A DNA stretch of 64,000 bases from Stenotrophomonas sp. VV52. GTDB taxonomy: Bacteria; Pseudomonadota; Gammaproteobacteria; Xanthomonadales; Xanthomonadaceae. The translations under genes and the position numbers were made by a program. The stretch's first letter is position 1; every line of letters starts with the position of its first letter. Shown here piece by piece: positions 46,306-57,441 of the stretch. The stretch covers positions 186,001-250,000 of the forward strand of contig NZ_PKQQ01000001.1 of NCBI RefSeq assembly GCF_002893095.1. The letters run 5' to 3'. The notes beneath the pieces were generated by a model. That model worked only from the letters and a program-made list of their open reading frames with translations. It was not told where the DNA came from and did not search any database.

Positions 46306-47639
46306 AGTTCCTCAAACCCGGCTCGCTGTCCTTCAGCCTGGCCTGGAAGATCTGCCTGATCCAGGTGGCGATGGTGCTGATCGCACTGACCGGCATCGCG
46401 TTGGTCTATGGCGACCGCAGCACCGCGTATGTGGACTGGAAGACCAGTGAAGCCGTCGCCGATGCGATCCGCCTGCAGGGCAGTGAACTGCAGGTGGATT
46501 GGGCAGCAGTGGACGCGGCCGCGCCAGACCGCCCGGCAACCTTCTGGTTTGCCGCCGCCGACGAGCAGGGCCATCGCCTCGAACACGGCACGGTCCCGGC
46601 GGTGTATCGCCCACTGGCCGACCAGCTGGCGCATGTGGAACCCACCGACGTGCGCACGCGCAGCCGCGGGCTGGAGCTGGCAATGCGCGTGTGGGTGTCC
46701 GACCGCGAAGAAGGGCGCCTGCACGTGATGGTGGGCGGGCTGCCGCAGCGCGGCTTCTGGCGGCAGTTGCTGGTAGTGATCGGCTATCTCGGTGGCTGGA
46801 TCACGCTGCCGCTGATCGTGATTACCCTGGTAGTGGCGCCCTGGGCGATCCACCGCTCGCTGCGCGGGGTGAACCGGGTCGCTGCGCAGGCTGCGGCGAT
46901 CCAGATCACCGAACGCGTGCGTGGCCTCGACACGCACGCGGTGCCGCGCGAGATCGTGCCGCTGGTGGACGCTTTCAATGCCGCGGTGCGCCGCATTGGT
47001 GAAAGCTACGACGCGCAGGACCGCTTCCTGGTCGGCGCGGCGCACGAGCTGCGCATGCCGATCGCGATCCTCGCAACGCGCATTGCCGACCTGCCACCCG
47101 GGCAGGTGCGCGCACGCCTGCAGCGCGACCTGGGCCGGTTGAGCAACATCGCCGAGCAGCTGCTTGACCTGCAGCGGCTGGACCATCACCGCAGCCAGCA
47201 CCAGCGGGTCGACCTGGCCGCACTCACGCGTGAGGTGGCCGGCGACGTGGCGCCACTGCTGATCGACGCCGGTTACGCATTCGAGGTGGATGCACCCGAC
47301 ACGGAGGTCTGGGTTCGAGGCGATCCGGACGCCTTGCATCGGGTAATCAGCGGGCTGCTGCAGAACGCCATCGCGCATGGCGGTGGCAGCGGAACCGTGC
47401 TGGTGGAACTGCAGCCGACTGGCGTGCTTTCGGTCAGCGACGAAGGCGACGGCGTGCCCGAACAGGCACGGCAATCGATCTTCGAGCCATTCCACCGGCT
47501 GCGGCCCAGTGGCAGCGGCAGTGGCCTGGGCCTGTACCTGGCGCGCGAGATCCTGTTGCGTCATGGCGGCAGCATCGTGGCCGAAGAGGCCGCGGGCGGT
47601 GGCGCGCGCTTTGTGATGTCGCTGCCGGTAGAGCGCTAA
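46302..47639 (+). CDS. Membrane sensor histidine kinase
   Basis: 445 aa. Two transmembrane helices (about 17-37 and 155-180) enclose a periplasmic sensor of about 120 residues. Then come HAMP-like linker, HisKA (FLVGAAHELRMPIAILATRI with the phospho-His) and HATPase (LLQNAIAHGG, DEGDGVP, SGSGLGLYLARE). The HELRMP variant replaces the usual HELRTP. Partner of the overlapping OmpR-type regulator. Confidence 0.92.
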   Translation: MKFLKPGSLSFSLAWKICLIQVAMVLIALTGIALVYGDRSTAYVDWKTSEAVADAIRLQGSELQVDWAAVDAAAPDRPATFWFAAADEQGHRLEHGTVPAVYRPLADQLAHVEPTDVRTRSRGLELAMRVWVSDREEGRLHVMVGGLPQRGFWRQLLVVIGYLGGWITLPLIVITLVVAPWAIHRSLRGVNRVAAQAAAIQITERVRGLDTHAVPREIVPLVDAFNAAVRRIGESYDAQDRFLVGAAHELRMPIAILATRIADLPPGQVRARLQRDLGRLSNIAEQLLDLQRLDHHRSQHQRVDLAALTREVAGDVAPLLIDAGYAFEVDAPDTEVWVRGDPDALHRVISGLLQNAIAHGGGSGTVLVELQPTGVLSVSDEGDGVPEQARQSIFEPFHRLRPSGSGSGLGLYLAREILLRHGGSIVAEEAAGGGARFVMSLPVER

Positions 47640-47714
47640 GCGCACCGGTTCACCATGCCATCACCGTGATTGCGGTGTGATGGGGTTGAACACCCCTCCA
47701 CTCCAGGATCGGAT

Positions 47715-48422
47715 ATGCGCGGTTGGTGGTTGTCGTGCCTGTTGTTGCCGTGCACTGCGTTCGCACAGGACGACTGGCAGCTCAGCGTGGTGCCCTACGT
47801 TTGGGGTGCCAGCGTGAAGGCGGACGTGAATGCGCCGCCGCTGGCGCCGGTGACGGTGCACAAGTCCTTCAGCGACACCTTTGAGCATCTGGACATGGCG
47901 GCGATGGCGATCATCGATGCGCGCCATGGACGCTGGGGAATACTTTCGGATTTCACCTGGGTCGATACCAGCGAAGACGCCGTGGTGCCGCGTGTTGGGC
48001 TGCCTGCGACGCTCGAAACGCGTGTTGCCACAGCCGCCCTGATGGGGCACTACCGCTTCATCGACGAAACCCGCTGGGGCATGGATGTCATCGGCGGTGC
48101 GCGCTACTGGCACCTGCGCGGCAAGGTGGATGTGCCGGCGTTGGGCCGCGGGGTCGATATTTCCCGCAACTGGGTGGACCCGGTGCTCGGCGTGCGGCTG
48201 GGTTGGACGTTGAGCGACCGGCAGGGCATTACGGTGTGGGCGCTCGGTAGCGCCAGCGATGCGGTGCGCTGGGACCTGATGGCCAGCTACGGCGTGCGCG
48301 TCACCGACCACGCCTGGCTGCGGCTGGGTTACCGCTATCTCGCGATGCGCCAGGTAACCCGCTATCTCGATTTCGACGCTGCCATGGCCGGCCCCGGGCT
48401 CGGCCTGGAGTGGCGCTTCTAG
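47715..48422 (+). CDS. Predicted outer-membrane beta-barrel protein
   Basis: 235 aa. ATG 47715 is chosen because it starts a signal peptide (RGWWLSCLLLPCTAFAQ). The mature part opens WQLSVVPYVWGASVKADV and ends GLGLEWRF with C-terminal Phe. Strands such as RYWHLRGKVDVPA and LRLGYRYLAMRQV fit an 8- to 10-strand barrel. Function unknown. It is 75 nt after the kinase gene and 25 nt before the Ntn hydrolase, so it may share a transcript with either. Confidence 0.75.
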   Translation: MRGWWLSCLLLPCTAFAQDDWQLSVVPYVWGASVKADVNAPPLAPVTVHKSFSDTFEHLDMAAMAIIDARHGRWGILSDFTWVDTSEDAVVPRVGLPATLETRVATAALMGHYRFIDETRWGMDVIGGARYWHLRGKVDVPALGRGVDISRNWVDPVLGVRLGWTLSDRQGITVWALGSASDAVRWDLMASYGVRVTDHAWLRLGYRYLAMRQVTRYLDFDAAMAGPGLGLEWRF

Positions 48423-48447
48423 GTTTTCCTGCACACGAGGTGTTGCC

Positions 48448-49512
48448 ATGCGTTTTCCGCTGTCGTTGCGCCCCACGCTGTTGGCCGTTGCACTGACCCT
48501 GGTTGCCGCCCAGGCCGATGCCTGTACCCGCGTTGTGTACCTGGGGGCCAACGACGATGTGATTACCGCACGTTCCATGGACTGGAAGGAGGACGTTGCA
48601 ACGAACCTGTGGGTGTTCCCGCAGGGCATGAAGCGGACCGGGCAGGCCGGGCCGAAATCGATCGAATGGACGTCGAAGTACGGGAGCGTGATCGCCAGCG
48701 GTTACGACATTTCCACTACCGATGGGCTCAATGAGAAGGGGCTGGCCGCCAACGTGCTGTGGCTGGTGGAGTCGCAGTATCCGCAGCACGGCAACGGCAA
48801 GCCCGGACTGGCCATTTCGCTGTGGGCGCAGTACGTGCTGGACAACTTCGCCAGCGTGGCCGAAGCGGTCAAGGCGTTGGAGGGCGAGCCGTACACGCTG
48901 GTGACGGACAAACTGCCGGGCGAAGACCGCACTGCCACGTTGCACCTTTCGCTGTCCGATGCCAGTGGTGACAGCGCCATCATCGAATACATCGGCGGCA
49001 AGCAGGTGATCCACCATGACCGCAAATACCAGGTCATGACCAACTCGCCGGTGTTCGACCAGCAGCTGGCGTTGAATGCGTATTGGCAGCAGATCGGCGG
49101 CACGGTGATGCTGCCGGGTACCAACCGCGCGTCGGACCGGTTTACCCGCGCCAAGTTCTATATCAACGCGATTCCCAAGAGCGAGGATCCGCGCGTGGCG
49201 CTGGCCAGCGTGTTCAGCGTGATCCGCAATGCGTCGGTGCCGTTCGGGATCACCACGCCGGAAGAGCCCAATATTTCCTCCACGCGCTGGCGAACCGTGG
49301 CCGACCATAAGCGGAAACTGTATTTCTTCGAATCCGCGCTGACCCCGAATACCTTCTGGGTGGACCTCAACAAGGTCGATTTCAGCGCGGCCACCGGTCA
49401 GGTCCTGAAACTGGATCTGGGCCCTGACCAGCGCAATGTGTTCGCCGGCGATGCCCTGGCCCAGTTCAAATCCTCCAGGCCATTCAACTTTCTGGGGACT
49501 GGCGGGCAATAA
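48448..49512 (+). CDS. Periplasmic choloylglycine hydrolase-family amidase (Ntn hydrolase)
   Basis: 354 aa. Signal peptide RFPLSLRPTLLAVALTLVAAQADA is followed at once by Cys26 (ACTR), so signal cleavage would expose the N-terminal nucleophile of this Ntn family. Other family residues: ITARSMDWKED, DGLNEKGLAANVLWL and the NSP motif MTNSPVFDQQ. Relatives hydrolyse penicillin V, bile salts or N-acyl homoserine lactones; the substrate cannot be told from sequence. Gram-negative periplasmic members are often active against long-chain AHLs. Confidence 0.88.
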   Translation: MRFPLSLRPTLLAVALTLVAAQADACTRVVYLGANDDVITARSMDWKEDVATNLWVFPQGMKRTGQAGPKSIEWTSKYGSVIASGYDISTTDGLNEKGLAANVLWLVESQYPQHGNGKPGLAISLWAQYVLDNFASVAEAVKALEGEPYTLVTDKLPGEDRTATLHLSLSDASGDSAIIEYIGGKQVIHHDRKYQVMTNSPVFDQQLALNAYWQQIGGTVMLPGTNRASDRFTRAKFYINAIPKSEDPRVALASVFSVIRNASVPFGITTPEEPNISSTRWRTVADHKRKLYFFESALTPNTFWVDLNKVDFSAATGQVLKLDLGPDQRNVFAGDALAQFKSSRPFNFLGTGGQ

Positions 49513-49665
49513 ATTCAGATTAATCCGATAGTCCGGCAGGCAGTCCGCACGTATCTTTTCTCCAGCGTCGGGAAGGAACCCACGCCACGCAAGATCCCCC
49601 GCGCGGACCCTGCCCAGCAGCATGCCGCGCCTTGCCCCCGCAGGAAGCCAACCGAGGCCGCTCCC

Positions 49666-49866
49666 ATGATGATCAAAGTGCAACACCAGGACCACCAATG
49701 GCAGGTCGTCCAGCCTGATGCTGCGCCGGTTCCCTTTGAAAGTGGCGCAGTCGCCTTCGATTTCGCCAACGACCTGGCCCGCGCCCACCACGCCGAAACC
49801 GGCGACAGCAGCGCGGTACGGGTGGAAGTGGGCGAGGCGTTCGTGGACGCGGTTCAGTACGACTGA
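49666..49866 (+). CDS. Small hypothetical acidic protein
   Basis: 66 aa, MMIKVQHQDHQWQVVQPDAAP onwards, with high acidic content and no signal peptide or membrane helix. Codon use is consistent with the neighbours. No family recognised. About 150 nt after the Ntn hydrolase, which ends without an evident terminator. Confidence 0.6.
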   Translation: MMIKVQHQDHQWQVVQPDAAPVPFESGAVAFDFANDLARAHHAETGDSSAVRVEVGEAFVDAVQYD

Positions 49867-49987
49867 GTTTCAGCTCCGCGTCGGCTTGTTGAATCGCGCC
49901 TGAAATAACCCCCTTCCGGCCTATAGGCGAAGTGCGGAATTTCGCTGATCCTGTGCCTATTCATCCACCGGCACGAGGAACACCGCA

Positions 49988-50536
49988 ATGAAGCAGACAA
50001 CGCAGATCGGAATGTGGGCCCTGCTGCCGGCAGCCCTGATGGCCATGGCCGGCAGCGCGCAGGCGCAGCGCTACGATGACCGCTACGACGACCGTTACAA
50101 CGACGGCCCGGTGCGTTGCGAGTCGATCAAGAACCGTACCCAGCAGTGCCCGATCGATGGCCGTGCGCGTCTTGTGCGCCAGCTGTCCGGGTCGCCCTGT
50201 ATCGAGGGCGACACCTGGGGCCAGGCCCGTAACGGCGTGTGGGTGACCCGCGGCTGCCGCGCCGAGTTCATTGCCGAGCGCGGCCGTCCCTCGCATGGGG
50301 GCGGCTGGGGTAACAATGGCAACAACGGCGGCGGCTGGGGCGGCGGGCGCGGCCAGATCATCAGCTGCGATTCCAACGACCAGCGCATGCGCCGCTGCAA
50401 CGTGAGCGTGCGCCGCGACGTGCGGCTGGTGCGCCAGACCTCACGCACGGCCTGCGTTGAAGGCCGTACGTGGGGTCATGATCGCGATGGGGTGTGGGTG
50501 AACGGTGGGTGCCGGGCGGAGTTCGAAATCCGGTAA
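49988..50536 (+). CDS. Secreted DUF3011 protein with two repeats
   Basis: 182 aa, signal peptide ending AGSAQA. Two DUF3011 units are visible: CESIKNRTQQCPIDGRARLVRQLSG..C.EG.TWG...GVWVTRGCRAEF and a second CDSNDQRMRRCNVSVRRDVRLVRQTS..C.EGRTWG...GVWVNGGCRAEF. A Gly/Asn-rich linker joins them. Each unit has three conserved cysteines plus a final one, suggesting disulfides. Function of the domain is unknown. Convergent with dxs, with only 3 nt between stop codons. Confidence 0.88.
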   Translation: MKQTTQIGMWALLPAALMAMAGSAQAQRYDDRYDDRYNDGPVRCESIKNRTQQCPIDGRARLVRQLSGSPCIEGDTWGQARNGVWVTRGCRAEFIAERGRPSHGGGWGNNGNNGGGWGGGRGQIISCDSNDQRMRRCNVSVRRDVRLVRQTSRTACVEGRTWGHDRDGVWVNGGCRAEFEIR

Positions 50537-50539
50537 CCG

Positions 50540-52432
50540 TTACGCCGCTTGGGTAGCCACCTTCGGCCACCGCTTCAACACCGCCGCCCGGATGCCGGCC
50601 GCGTCGATCCCGGCTTCGGCCAGCAGGTCTTCGCGGCTGGCGTGGTGCTGGAAGCTGTCGGGCAGGCCCAGGTGCAGGAACGGGCGCAGCACGTCTTCGG
50701 CGTTGAGCAGTTCAGCCACGCCGGAACCAGCGCCGCCGGCCACCACGTTGTCTTCGATGGTCACGAAGCCCTGGTGAGTCTTGGCCAGCTCAAGCAGCAG
50801 CGTGCGGTCCAGCGGCTTGATGAAGCGCATGTTGACCACGGTCAGGCCCAGCTCGCGGCCCACGGCCTCGGCCGCGGGTACGGTGCTGCCGAAGGCCAGC
50901 AACGCAATGCGGCTGCCCTGCACGCGCAGGTCGGCCTTGCCGATCTCCAGCGTGGACAGGTCGGTGCCGGCGTCCACGCCGGTCCCGCTGCCGCGCGGGT
51001 AACGCACCGCTGCCGGACCCGCGTACTGCAGGCCGGTGCTGAGCATCTGGCGGCACTCGGCCTCGTCGGACGGGGCCATCACCACCATGTGCGGCACGCA
51101 GCGCAGGAAGCTCAGGTCCAGGTTGCCGGCGTGGGTGGCGCCGTCCGGGCCGACCACGCCGGCGCGGTCGATCGCGAACAGCACGTCGAGCTTCTGCACC
51201 GCCACGTCATGCACCAGCTGGTCGTAGGCGCGCTGCAGGAAGGTGGAGTAGATCGCCACCACCGGCTTGGCGCCCTGGGTGGCCATGCCGGCGGCCAGGG
51301 TCACCGCGTGCTGCTCGGCGATGGCCACGTCGAAGTAGCGCTCCGGGTATTCCTTGCTGAAACGCACCAGGCCCGAGCCTTCGCGCATGGCCGGGGTGAT
51401 GCCCAGCAGGCGCGGTTCGGCGGCGGCGGCATCGCACAACCAGTCGCTGAACACGTCGGTGTAGGTGGGCTTCTTGGCGCCGCCCTTGGAAACAAGGCCC
51501 TTGTCAGGGTCGAACGGGCCCACCGCGTGGTAGCCGATCTGGTCGCCTTCGGCGCGCTCGTAGCCCTTGCCCTTGGTGGTCATCACGTGCAGCAGCTTCA
51601 GGCCCTTCAGGCCCTTGAGCGTCTTCAGCGTGGCCACCAGCGCGGGCACGTCGTGGCCGTCGATCGGGCCGGTGTAGTGGAAGCCCATTTCCTCGAAGAA
51701 GGTGGAGGGCACGAACATGCCTTTCCAGTGTTCTTCCCAGCGCTTGACGAAGCGCGCCGACGGCGACTTCTTCTTGTCGCCCAGGATCTTCTTGCCGCCC
51801 TCGCGCAGCGCGTTGAGGGTGCGGCTGCCGGTGGCGCGGCCCAGGATCTTGGTGAGCCCGCCGACGGCCTCGGAGATCGACATGTTGTTGTCGTTGAGGA
51901 TCACCAGCAGGTTCGGCTCGTTGTCCATGCCGCCGGCGTGGTTGAGTGCTTCATAGGCCATGCCGGCGGTCATCGCGCCGTCGCCGATCACCGCCACCAC
52001 GCGGCGGTCGTCGCCCTCGCGCTGGCGGGCGATGGCCATGCCGAGCGCGGCCGAGATCGAGGTGGAGGAATGGCCGACCCCGAAGGTGTCGTACTCGCTT
52101 TCCTCACGCTTGGGGAACGGCGCCACGCCGTCCTTCTGCTTGACGGTGTGGATCTGGTCGCGGCGGCCAGTCAGGATCTTGTGCGGGTAGGTCTGGTGGC
52201 CCACGTCCCAGATCAGCTGGTCGACCGGGGTCTGGTACAGGTAGTGCAGGGCCACGGTGAGCTCGATCACGCCCAGCCCGGCGCCGAAATGGCCGCCACT
52301 CTTGCCGACCGACTCGATCAGGTAGGCACGCAGTTCATCTGCGATGGCGGGCAGTTCGGATTCATCGAACCTGCGCAGGTCATCCGGGTTCTGGATGCGC
52401 GACAGGCGGGGATAGCGTGCGGAATCGATCAT
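50540..52432 (-). CDS. dxs: 1-deoxy-D-xylulose-5-phosphate synthase
   Basis: 630 aa thiamine-diphosphate enzyme, first step of the MEP isoprenoid pathway (pyruvate + glyceraldehyde 3-phosphate). ATG 52432 gives the normal N-terminus ([21 protein letters not shown]). The catalytic [15 protein letters not shown], the ThDP-binding [26 protein letters not shown] and the transketolase domain [18 protein letters not shown] are all present. The intervening [10 protein letters not shown] repeat is unremarkable. Confidence 0.97.
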   Translation of the reverse strand: MIDSARYPRLSRIQNPDDLRRFDESELPAIADELRAYLIESVGKSGGHFGAGLGVIELTVALHYLYQTPVDQLIWDVGHQTYPHKILTGRRDQIHTVKQKDGVAPFPKREESEYDTFGVGHSSTSISAALGMAIARQREGDDRRVVAVIGDGAMTAGMAYEALNHAGGMDNEPNLLVILNDNNMSISEAVGGLTKILGRATGSRTLNALREGGKKILGDKKKSPSARFVKRWEEHWKGMFVPSTFFEEMGFHYTGPIDGHDVPALVATLKTLKGLKGLKLLHVMTTKGKGYERAEGDQIGYHAVGPFDPDKGLVSKGGAKKPTYTDVFSDWLCDAAAAEPRLLGITPAMREGSGLVRFSKEYPERYFDVAIAEQHAVTLAAGMATQGAKPVVAIYSTFLQRAYDQLVHDVAVQKLDVLFAIDRAGVVGPDGATHAGNLDLSFLRCVPHMVVMAPSDEAECRQMLSTGLQYAGPAAVRYPRGSGTGVDAGTDLSTLEIGKADLRVQGSRIALLAFGSTVPAAEAVGRELGLTVVNMRFIKPLDRTLLLELAKTHQGFVTIEDNVVAGGAGSGVAELLNAEDVLRPFLHLGLPDSFQHHASREDLLAEAGIDAAGIRAAVLKRWPKVATQAA

Positions 52433-52547
52433 GTTTTTCGCGCTTCTTCTCAAGCGCCTATTTTCGCCCCCAAAGCGGGGTGGGGCAAGCAAACCGCTGT
52501 GTCGGTGAGCAGACAGTGAGGGTGCCCTGCGACAAGTGGTCGCAGGG

Positions 52548-53207
52548 TCAGGCGGCGAGCTTGGAGCGCTTGGGCAGCTGCGCCTTCAGGAATGCCATCT
52601 GGTCGGCCAGGATGTTGCGGTTGGACAGGATCATGTGTTCGATCCAGCTGGGCCGGTACGGCACCGCCAGCAGGGGCATGCCGGCCTGCTGCGGGGTGCG
52701 GTCGCTCTTGCGCGAGTTGCAGTGGAAGCAGGCGCTGACCACGTTTTCCCAGACGTCCAGGCCGCCCTTGGACAGCGGCATGACGTGGTCGCGGGTCAGC
52801 TGCGGGCGGTGGAACTGCTGGCCGCAGTACATGCACAGGTGCGCGTCGCGCGCGAACAGGGCCTGGTTGGACAGGTTCGGGGTAGGGTCGATGGCGCGCG
52901 AGCGGGCATGGCCGCGCGCGGCGATGATCGGGTGCAGGTCGATCCCGCTCTGCAGGCCGGTCAGGCGGTTGATGCCACCGTGGATATGCAGGCAGGGGTC
53001 GCCCAGGGTCCAGGAGACCGCGTCGCGCGAGTAGAGGCAGGCGGCGTCCTGCCAGGTGATCCAGTCGAGGACGCGGCCATGGGCGTCCAGGGACAGCAAT
53101 CGGACGCTGCCGGGCCGATGCAGCGTGGCGATCGGCGATACCTCGGCGACCGGGGCTGGCGAGGCTCCGGTATCGATCAGACCTAAGCGTGTAGTGTCTG
53201 TCTCCAT
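52548..53207 (-). CDS. HNH endonuclease domain protein
   Basis: 219 aa. The HNH fold lies at about 124-175: [36 protein letters not shown], with two CxxC zinc knuckles and the catalytic His in RDHVMP. The N-terminal 115 residues are an uncharacterised region. Such HNH proteins are chromosomal in many proteobacteria (often near dxs in xanthomonads) and not linked to mobile elements here. DNA substrate unknown. 115 nt upstream of dxs on the same strand. Confidence 0.88.
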   Translation of the reverse strand: METDTTRLGLIDTGASPAPVAEVSPIATLHRPGSVRLLSLDAHGRVLDWITWQDAACLYSRDAVSWTLGDPCLHIHGGINRLTGLQSGIDLHPIIAARGHARSRAIDPTPNLSNQALFARDAHLCMYCGQQFHRPQLTRDHVMPLSKGGLDVWENVVSACFHCNSRKSDRTPQQAGMPLLAVPYRPSWIEHMILSNRNILADQMAFLKAQLPKRSKLAA

Positions 53208-53226
53208 CGGGAAAACAGCTTATACC

Positions 53227-53285
53227 GGATTGGTTACGGTTTGGGTATAGGCGCGTCGCGCCTGTACCCAAACCGTATCCAATCC
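53227..53285. repeat. 59-bp hairpin-forming inverted repeat
   Basis: Arms 53227-53255 and 53257-53285 are reverse complements at 27 of 29 positions (GGATTGG...GGCGCG / CGCGCC...CCAATCC) around a single central base. It precedes the HNH gene on the minus strand. It could be a cruciform, a small mobile repeat or a bidirectional terminator; no T tract is seen. Confidence 0.8.
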
Positions 53286-53336
53286 AGTCTGGGGCATACC
53301 TTCCATACCCCGCGCCTGTCGGCGCCCCTCGCCCCG

Positions 53337-53360
53337 GTAGCGCCGCCCGTTGGGCGGCCC
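53337..53360 (+). repeat. GTAG-type palindromic repeat
   Basis: GTAGCGCCGCCCGTTGGGCG: GTAG head followed by a GCCGCCC / GGGCGGC stem. Same type as the cluster at 30566-30678. Confidence 0.65.
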
Positions 53361-53408
53361 AGGCAGGCCCGTCACCACTCGCGGCAACGGACCTGTGTGC
53401 GCAACGGA

Positions 53409-55199
<1,791 letters not shown>

Positions 55200-55235
55200 C
55201 GTCAGGTCTCGATCAGATGCAAATAGATGGGGAAA

Positions 55236-55721
55236 TCAGCGCAGCACGCCGGGCAGGCCGGGGGCCTGGTTGAGGGTGCTGCGGTTGTCGATATCGAAGC
55301 TGCGCTGCTTCTTTTCCTGCGGGGTGGCGGCAACGGTGCCCTTGAGCGAATAGGCCAGGGTACGGTTGCCGGCCAGCGCGTCGGCGACCACGATGCGCGC
55401 GGCCGAGTTCGGCTGCAGTTCAACGTTGATGACGTCGGCCGAAACGCCGCCGATGGAGATCGCCGGGCGCGCGCTCACCTTGCCGGCGTCCTGGTCGCCG
55501 ACCTGCATCTGCAGGTCCACGCTGTCGAAGGTCATCGGCATGGAGCTGAAGTTCTGCAGGCGCAGGGCCAAGGTCCAGTTGCCATTGGCGCCCACGGTCA
55601 GCTGCTGCACGCTGGCCGCCGGCGGGGAGACGCGCTTGACGTTGGTGCTGCAGGCGGCCAGGCCAACGGCGATGCCGGCCAGCAGGGCCACGGTAAGGGC
55701 GGGGCGGAGGCGATGGAACAT
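55236..55721 (-). CDS. LEA type 2-like lipoprotein
   Basis: 161 aa; ATG 55721 starts a lipoprotein signal peptide with lipobox VGLAACS. The mature part (residues 37-120, LTVGANGNWTLALRLQNFSSMPMTFDSVDLQMQVGDQDAG) resembles the water-stress/LEA type 2 beta-sandwich. Probably anchored in the outer membrane; function unknown. Tandem with the acyl-CoA dehydrogenase gene. Confidence 0.78.
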   Translation of the reverse strand: MFHRLRPALTVALLAGIAVGLAACSTNVKRVSPPAASVQQLTVGANGNWTLALRLQNFSSMPMTFDSVDLQMQVGDQDAGKVSARPAISIGGVSADVINVELQPNSAARIVVADALAGNRTLAYSLKGTVAATPQEKKQRSFDIDNRSTLNQAPGLPGVLR

Positions 55722-55831
55722 GGGTGGGAGTCCTCTTGCAGGTGTGAGCATACTACGGCGTATGGTAGTTGTGCAGGTGTGCCCGAGGGCGGGCATGACA
55801 TGAATGGACGGGCATGACATACCGGGGGGGG

Positions 55832-56371
55832 TTACTCCACGGGCGCCATCACCTTCAGCGGCCCCAGGTCATACCCCATGCCTTCGGCCTTGGCCTTCAA
55901 ACTGGCAAACAGGGTGGCGTCCATCGTCGGCGAGCGCGAAAGGATCCAGAGGTACTTGCGGTCCGGATCGCCTACGACCGCCCACTGGTAGTCCGGATCC
56001 AGCGCAATCACCCAGTAGTCCGCCCAGACTAACGGCACCCAGGCCAGCCAGTCGGGGACGAAGCGCACCTGCAGCTGGCCGGGTTCGCCCTCCACCGGGC
56101 GCGCCACGCCTTCAGCGGCGATGCGTTCACCGTCGCCGGTGCGGCAGGCGTTGTGCACGCTGATCCGGCCATCGCCACGCAGCGCGTAGGTCGCGGTGAT
56201 GTCGCCTACGCACTTCTTCTGGAACGACACCGGCAGGTGCGCGATCTCATGCCATTGCCCGGCATACCGGCCCATGTCCAGCGCCGGCACCGAACGCACC
56301 GGTTCCGCTGCATGGGCGGTGAGGCAGGCCAGCAGCAGGCCGGCGGCAAGCAGGGCAGGGCGAAGGCGCAT
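55832..56371 (-). CDS. Lipocalin family protein (Blc-like)
   Basis: 179 aa; ATG 56371 with GGGAG 8 nt upstream and a cleavable signal peptide (LLAAGLLLACLTAHA). The lipocalin signature is GRYAGQWHEIAHLPVSFQKKC, then DITATYALRGDGRISVHN and VGDPDRKYLWILSRSPTMD. There is a Cys in the signal region (LLACL) but no standard lipobox, so soluble periplasmic location is more likely than lipid anchoring. Binds small hydrophobic ligands in this family. Confidence 0.88.
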   Translation of the reverse strand: MRLRPALLAAGLLLACLTAHAAEPVRSVPALDMGRYAGQWHEIAHLPVSFQKKCVGDITATYALRGDGRISVHNACRTGDGERIAAEGVARPVEGEPGQLQVRFVPDWLAWVPLVWADYWVIALDPDYQWAVVGDPDRKYLWILSRSPTMDATLFASLKAKAEGMGYDLGPLKVMAPVE

Positions 56372-56518
56372 GAACGGGTCTCCCGACAGGAGGCCCGAGC
56401 TTAGGGGGCGGCGTGAAAGCGGATGTAAAGGTTTCGTCAGGCGTGGGCCCATGGCATTGCGCGATCTCGGAACTGCCGGAGTGACGTGTCCAGATATACG
56501 GACATTACGTAACAATTC

Positions 56519-56545
56519 GTAGGTCCGGCCGCTGGCCGGACACCG
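56519..56545 (+). repeat. GTAG-type palindromic repeat
   Basis: GTAGGTCCGGCCGCTGGCC..., GTAG head with GTCCGGCC / GGCCGGAC stem. Lies between the lipocalin gene and the next lipoprotein gene. Confidence 0.75.
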
Positions 56546-56626
56546 CGCGCAGCGCGGCCCGAATGTCCGAAGCCTCGTACGTATCCCTTGCGGTCGGCGT
56601 CCGGGTGTGCAGCCAGAACGAAGCTG

Positions 56627-57094
56627 TCAGGGCGCGAAACGCACCTGCCGCGGGTCGTTGATCTTGACCTGGGTCTGGAAGTAGTACTTCCCGGTGGGCC
56701 TCCCGTCGGTGGTGAAGTCGATCCGCGCGCGGTGTGCCGTACCCGTCACCAGCAGCCGCCGGTTGACCAAGCGCTCCAAGGGCATGCCCAGCTGCTTCTG
56801 CAGTGCTTCGCGCTGTGCAGCGTCCAGCGACACGTTCAACGCGAGCTGGTGGCGGTAGTCGCGTTCGCTGTTGAGGTACAGGCGGTGCTCGGTGACGTCG
56901 GTGTTCTTGACGGTAAACACGAAGGTGCCGCTGATGCCGCGCTGCGGATCTTCGTTGGCTGCGAACACGGCCTCGGCTGGGGTGATCCAACCCGGCACCA
57001 TCGTCGCAACCGGCGGCTTCGGTGCGGTCATCGCCGTCTGGTGCGCGCAACCGGCGGTGAGGAGAAGCAACGGCAGAAGTGCAACAGCTCGCAT
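56627..57094 (-). CDS. Hypothetical lipoprotein
   Basis: 155 aa from ATG 57094, with signal peptide RAVALLPLLLLTAGCAHQ and lipobox LTAGC. The mature region has an immunoglobulin-like or beta-sandwich look (SGTFVFTVKNTDVTEHRLYLNSERDYRH; LLVTGTAHRARIDFT; TGKYYFQTQVKI). No family named. A degenerate copy of an internal part lies at 57261-57313. Confidence 0.75.
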   Translation of the reverse strand: MRAVALLPLLLLTAGCAHQTAMTAPKPPVATMVPGWITPAEAVFAANEDPQRGISGTFVFTVKNTDVTEHRLYLNSERDYRHQLALNVSLDAAQREALQKQLGMPLERLVNRRLLVTGTAHRARIDFTTDGRPTGKYYFQTQVKINDPRQVRFAP

Positions 57095-57260
57095 GAGACA
57101 TCCTTGTTCAATGACGGGGGCCGTAGTGTGCCTGCCACGGGTTGCACTGCCAATACCGTGACGCTCGCAGCGTCCCTCATTGACTGAGTCAATCGAATCG
57201 CCGTGTTCGAGTATTTCTCCATATGATTGCAAATGGAGTGAAAAAGGAACATTTCTGCAG

Positions 57261-57313
57261 GCCCAACTGCTTCTGCAATGCTTCGCGCTACACGGCGTCC
57301 AAAGACACGTTGT
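57261..57313 (-). pseudogene. Remnant of a second copy of the lipoprotein gene
   Basis: This 53-nt stretch matches 56786-56838 inside the lipoprotein gene at most positions (both read GCCCA(A/G)CTGCTTCTGCA.TGCTTCGCGCT then CGTCCA..GACACGTT). The rest of a second copy is absent and a stop follows, so it is a gene fragment. Confidence 0.6.
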
Positions 57314-57441
57314 AGGGGCGCACCGCTCGCGCCTACTCAGAGCCAGCTAAGGGTATTCCTACGTTCAACGCAGCAGCCTTCGATTACTCTGGGCTATCCA
57401 ATGCCTCGAGGTAGTCGGCCCACGCCGTCTTGAGCCAAACC

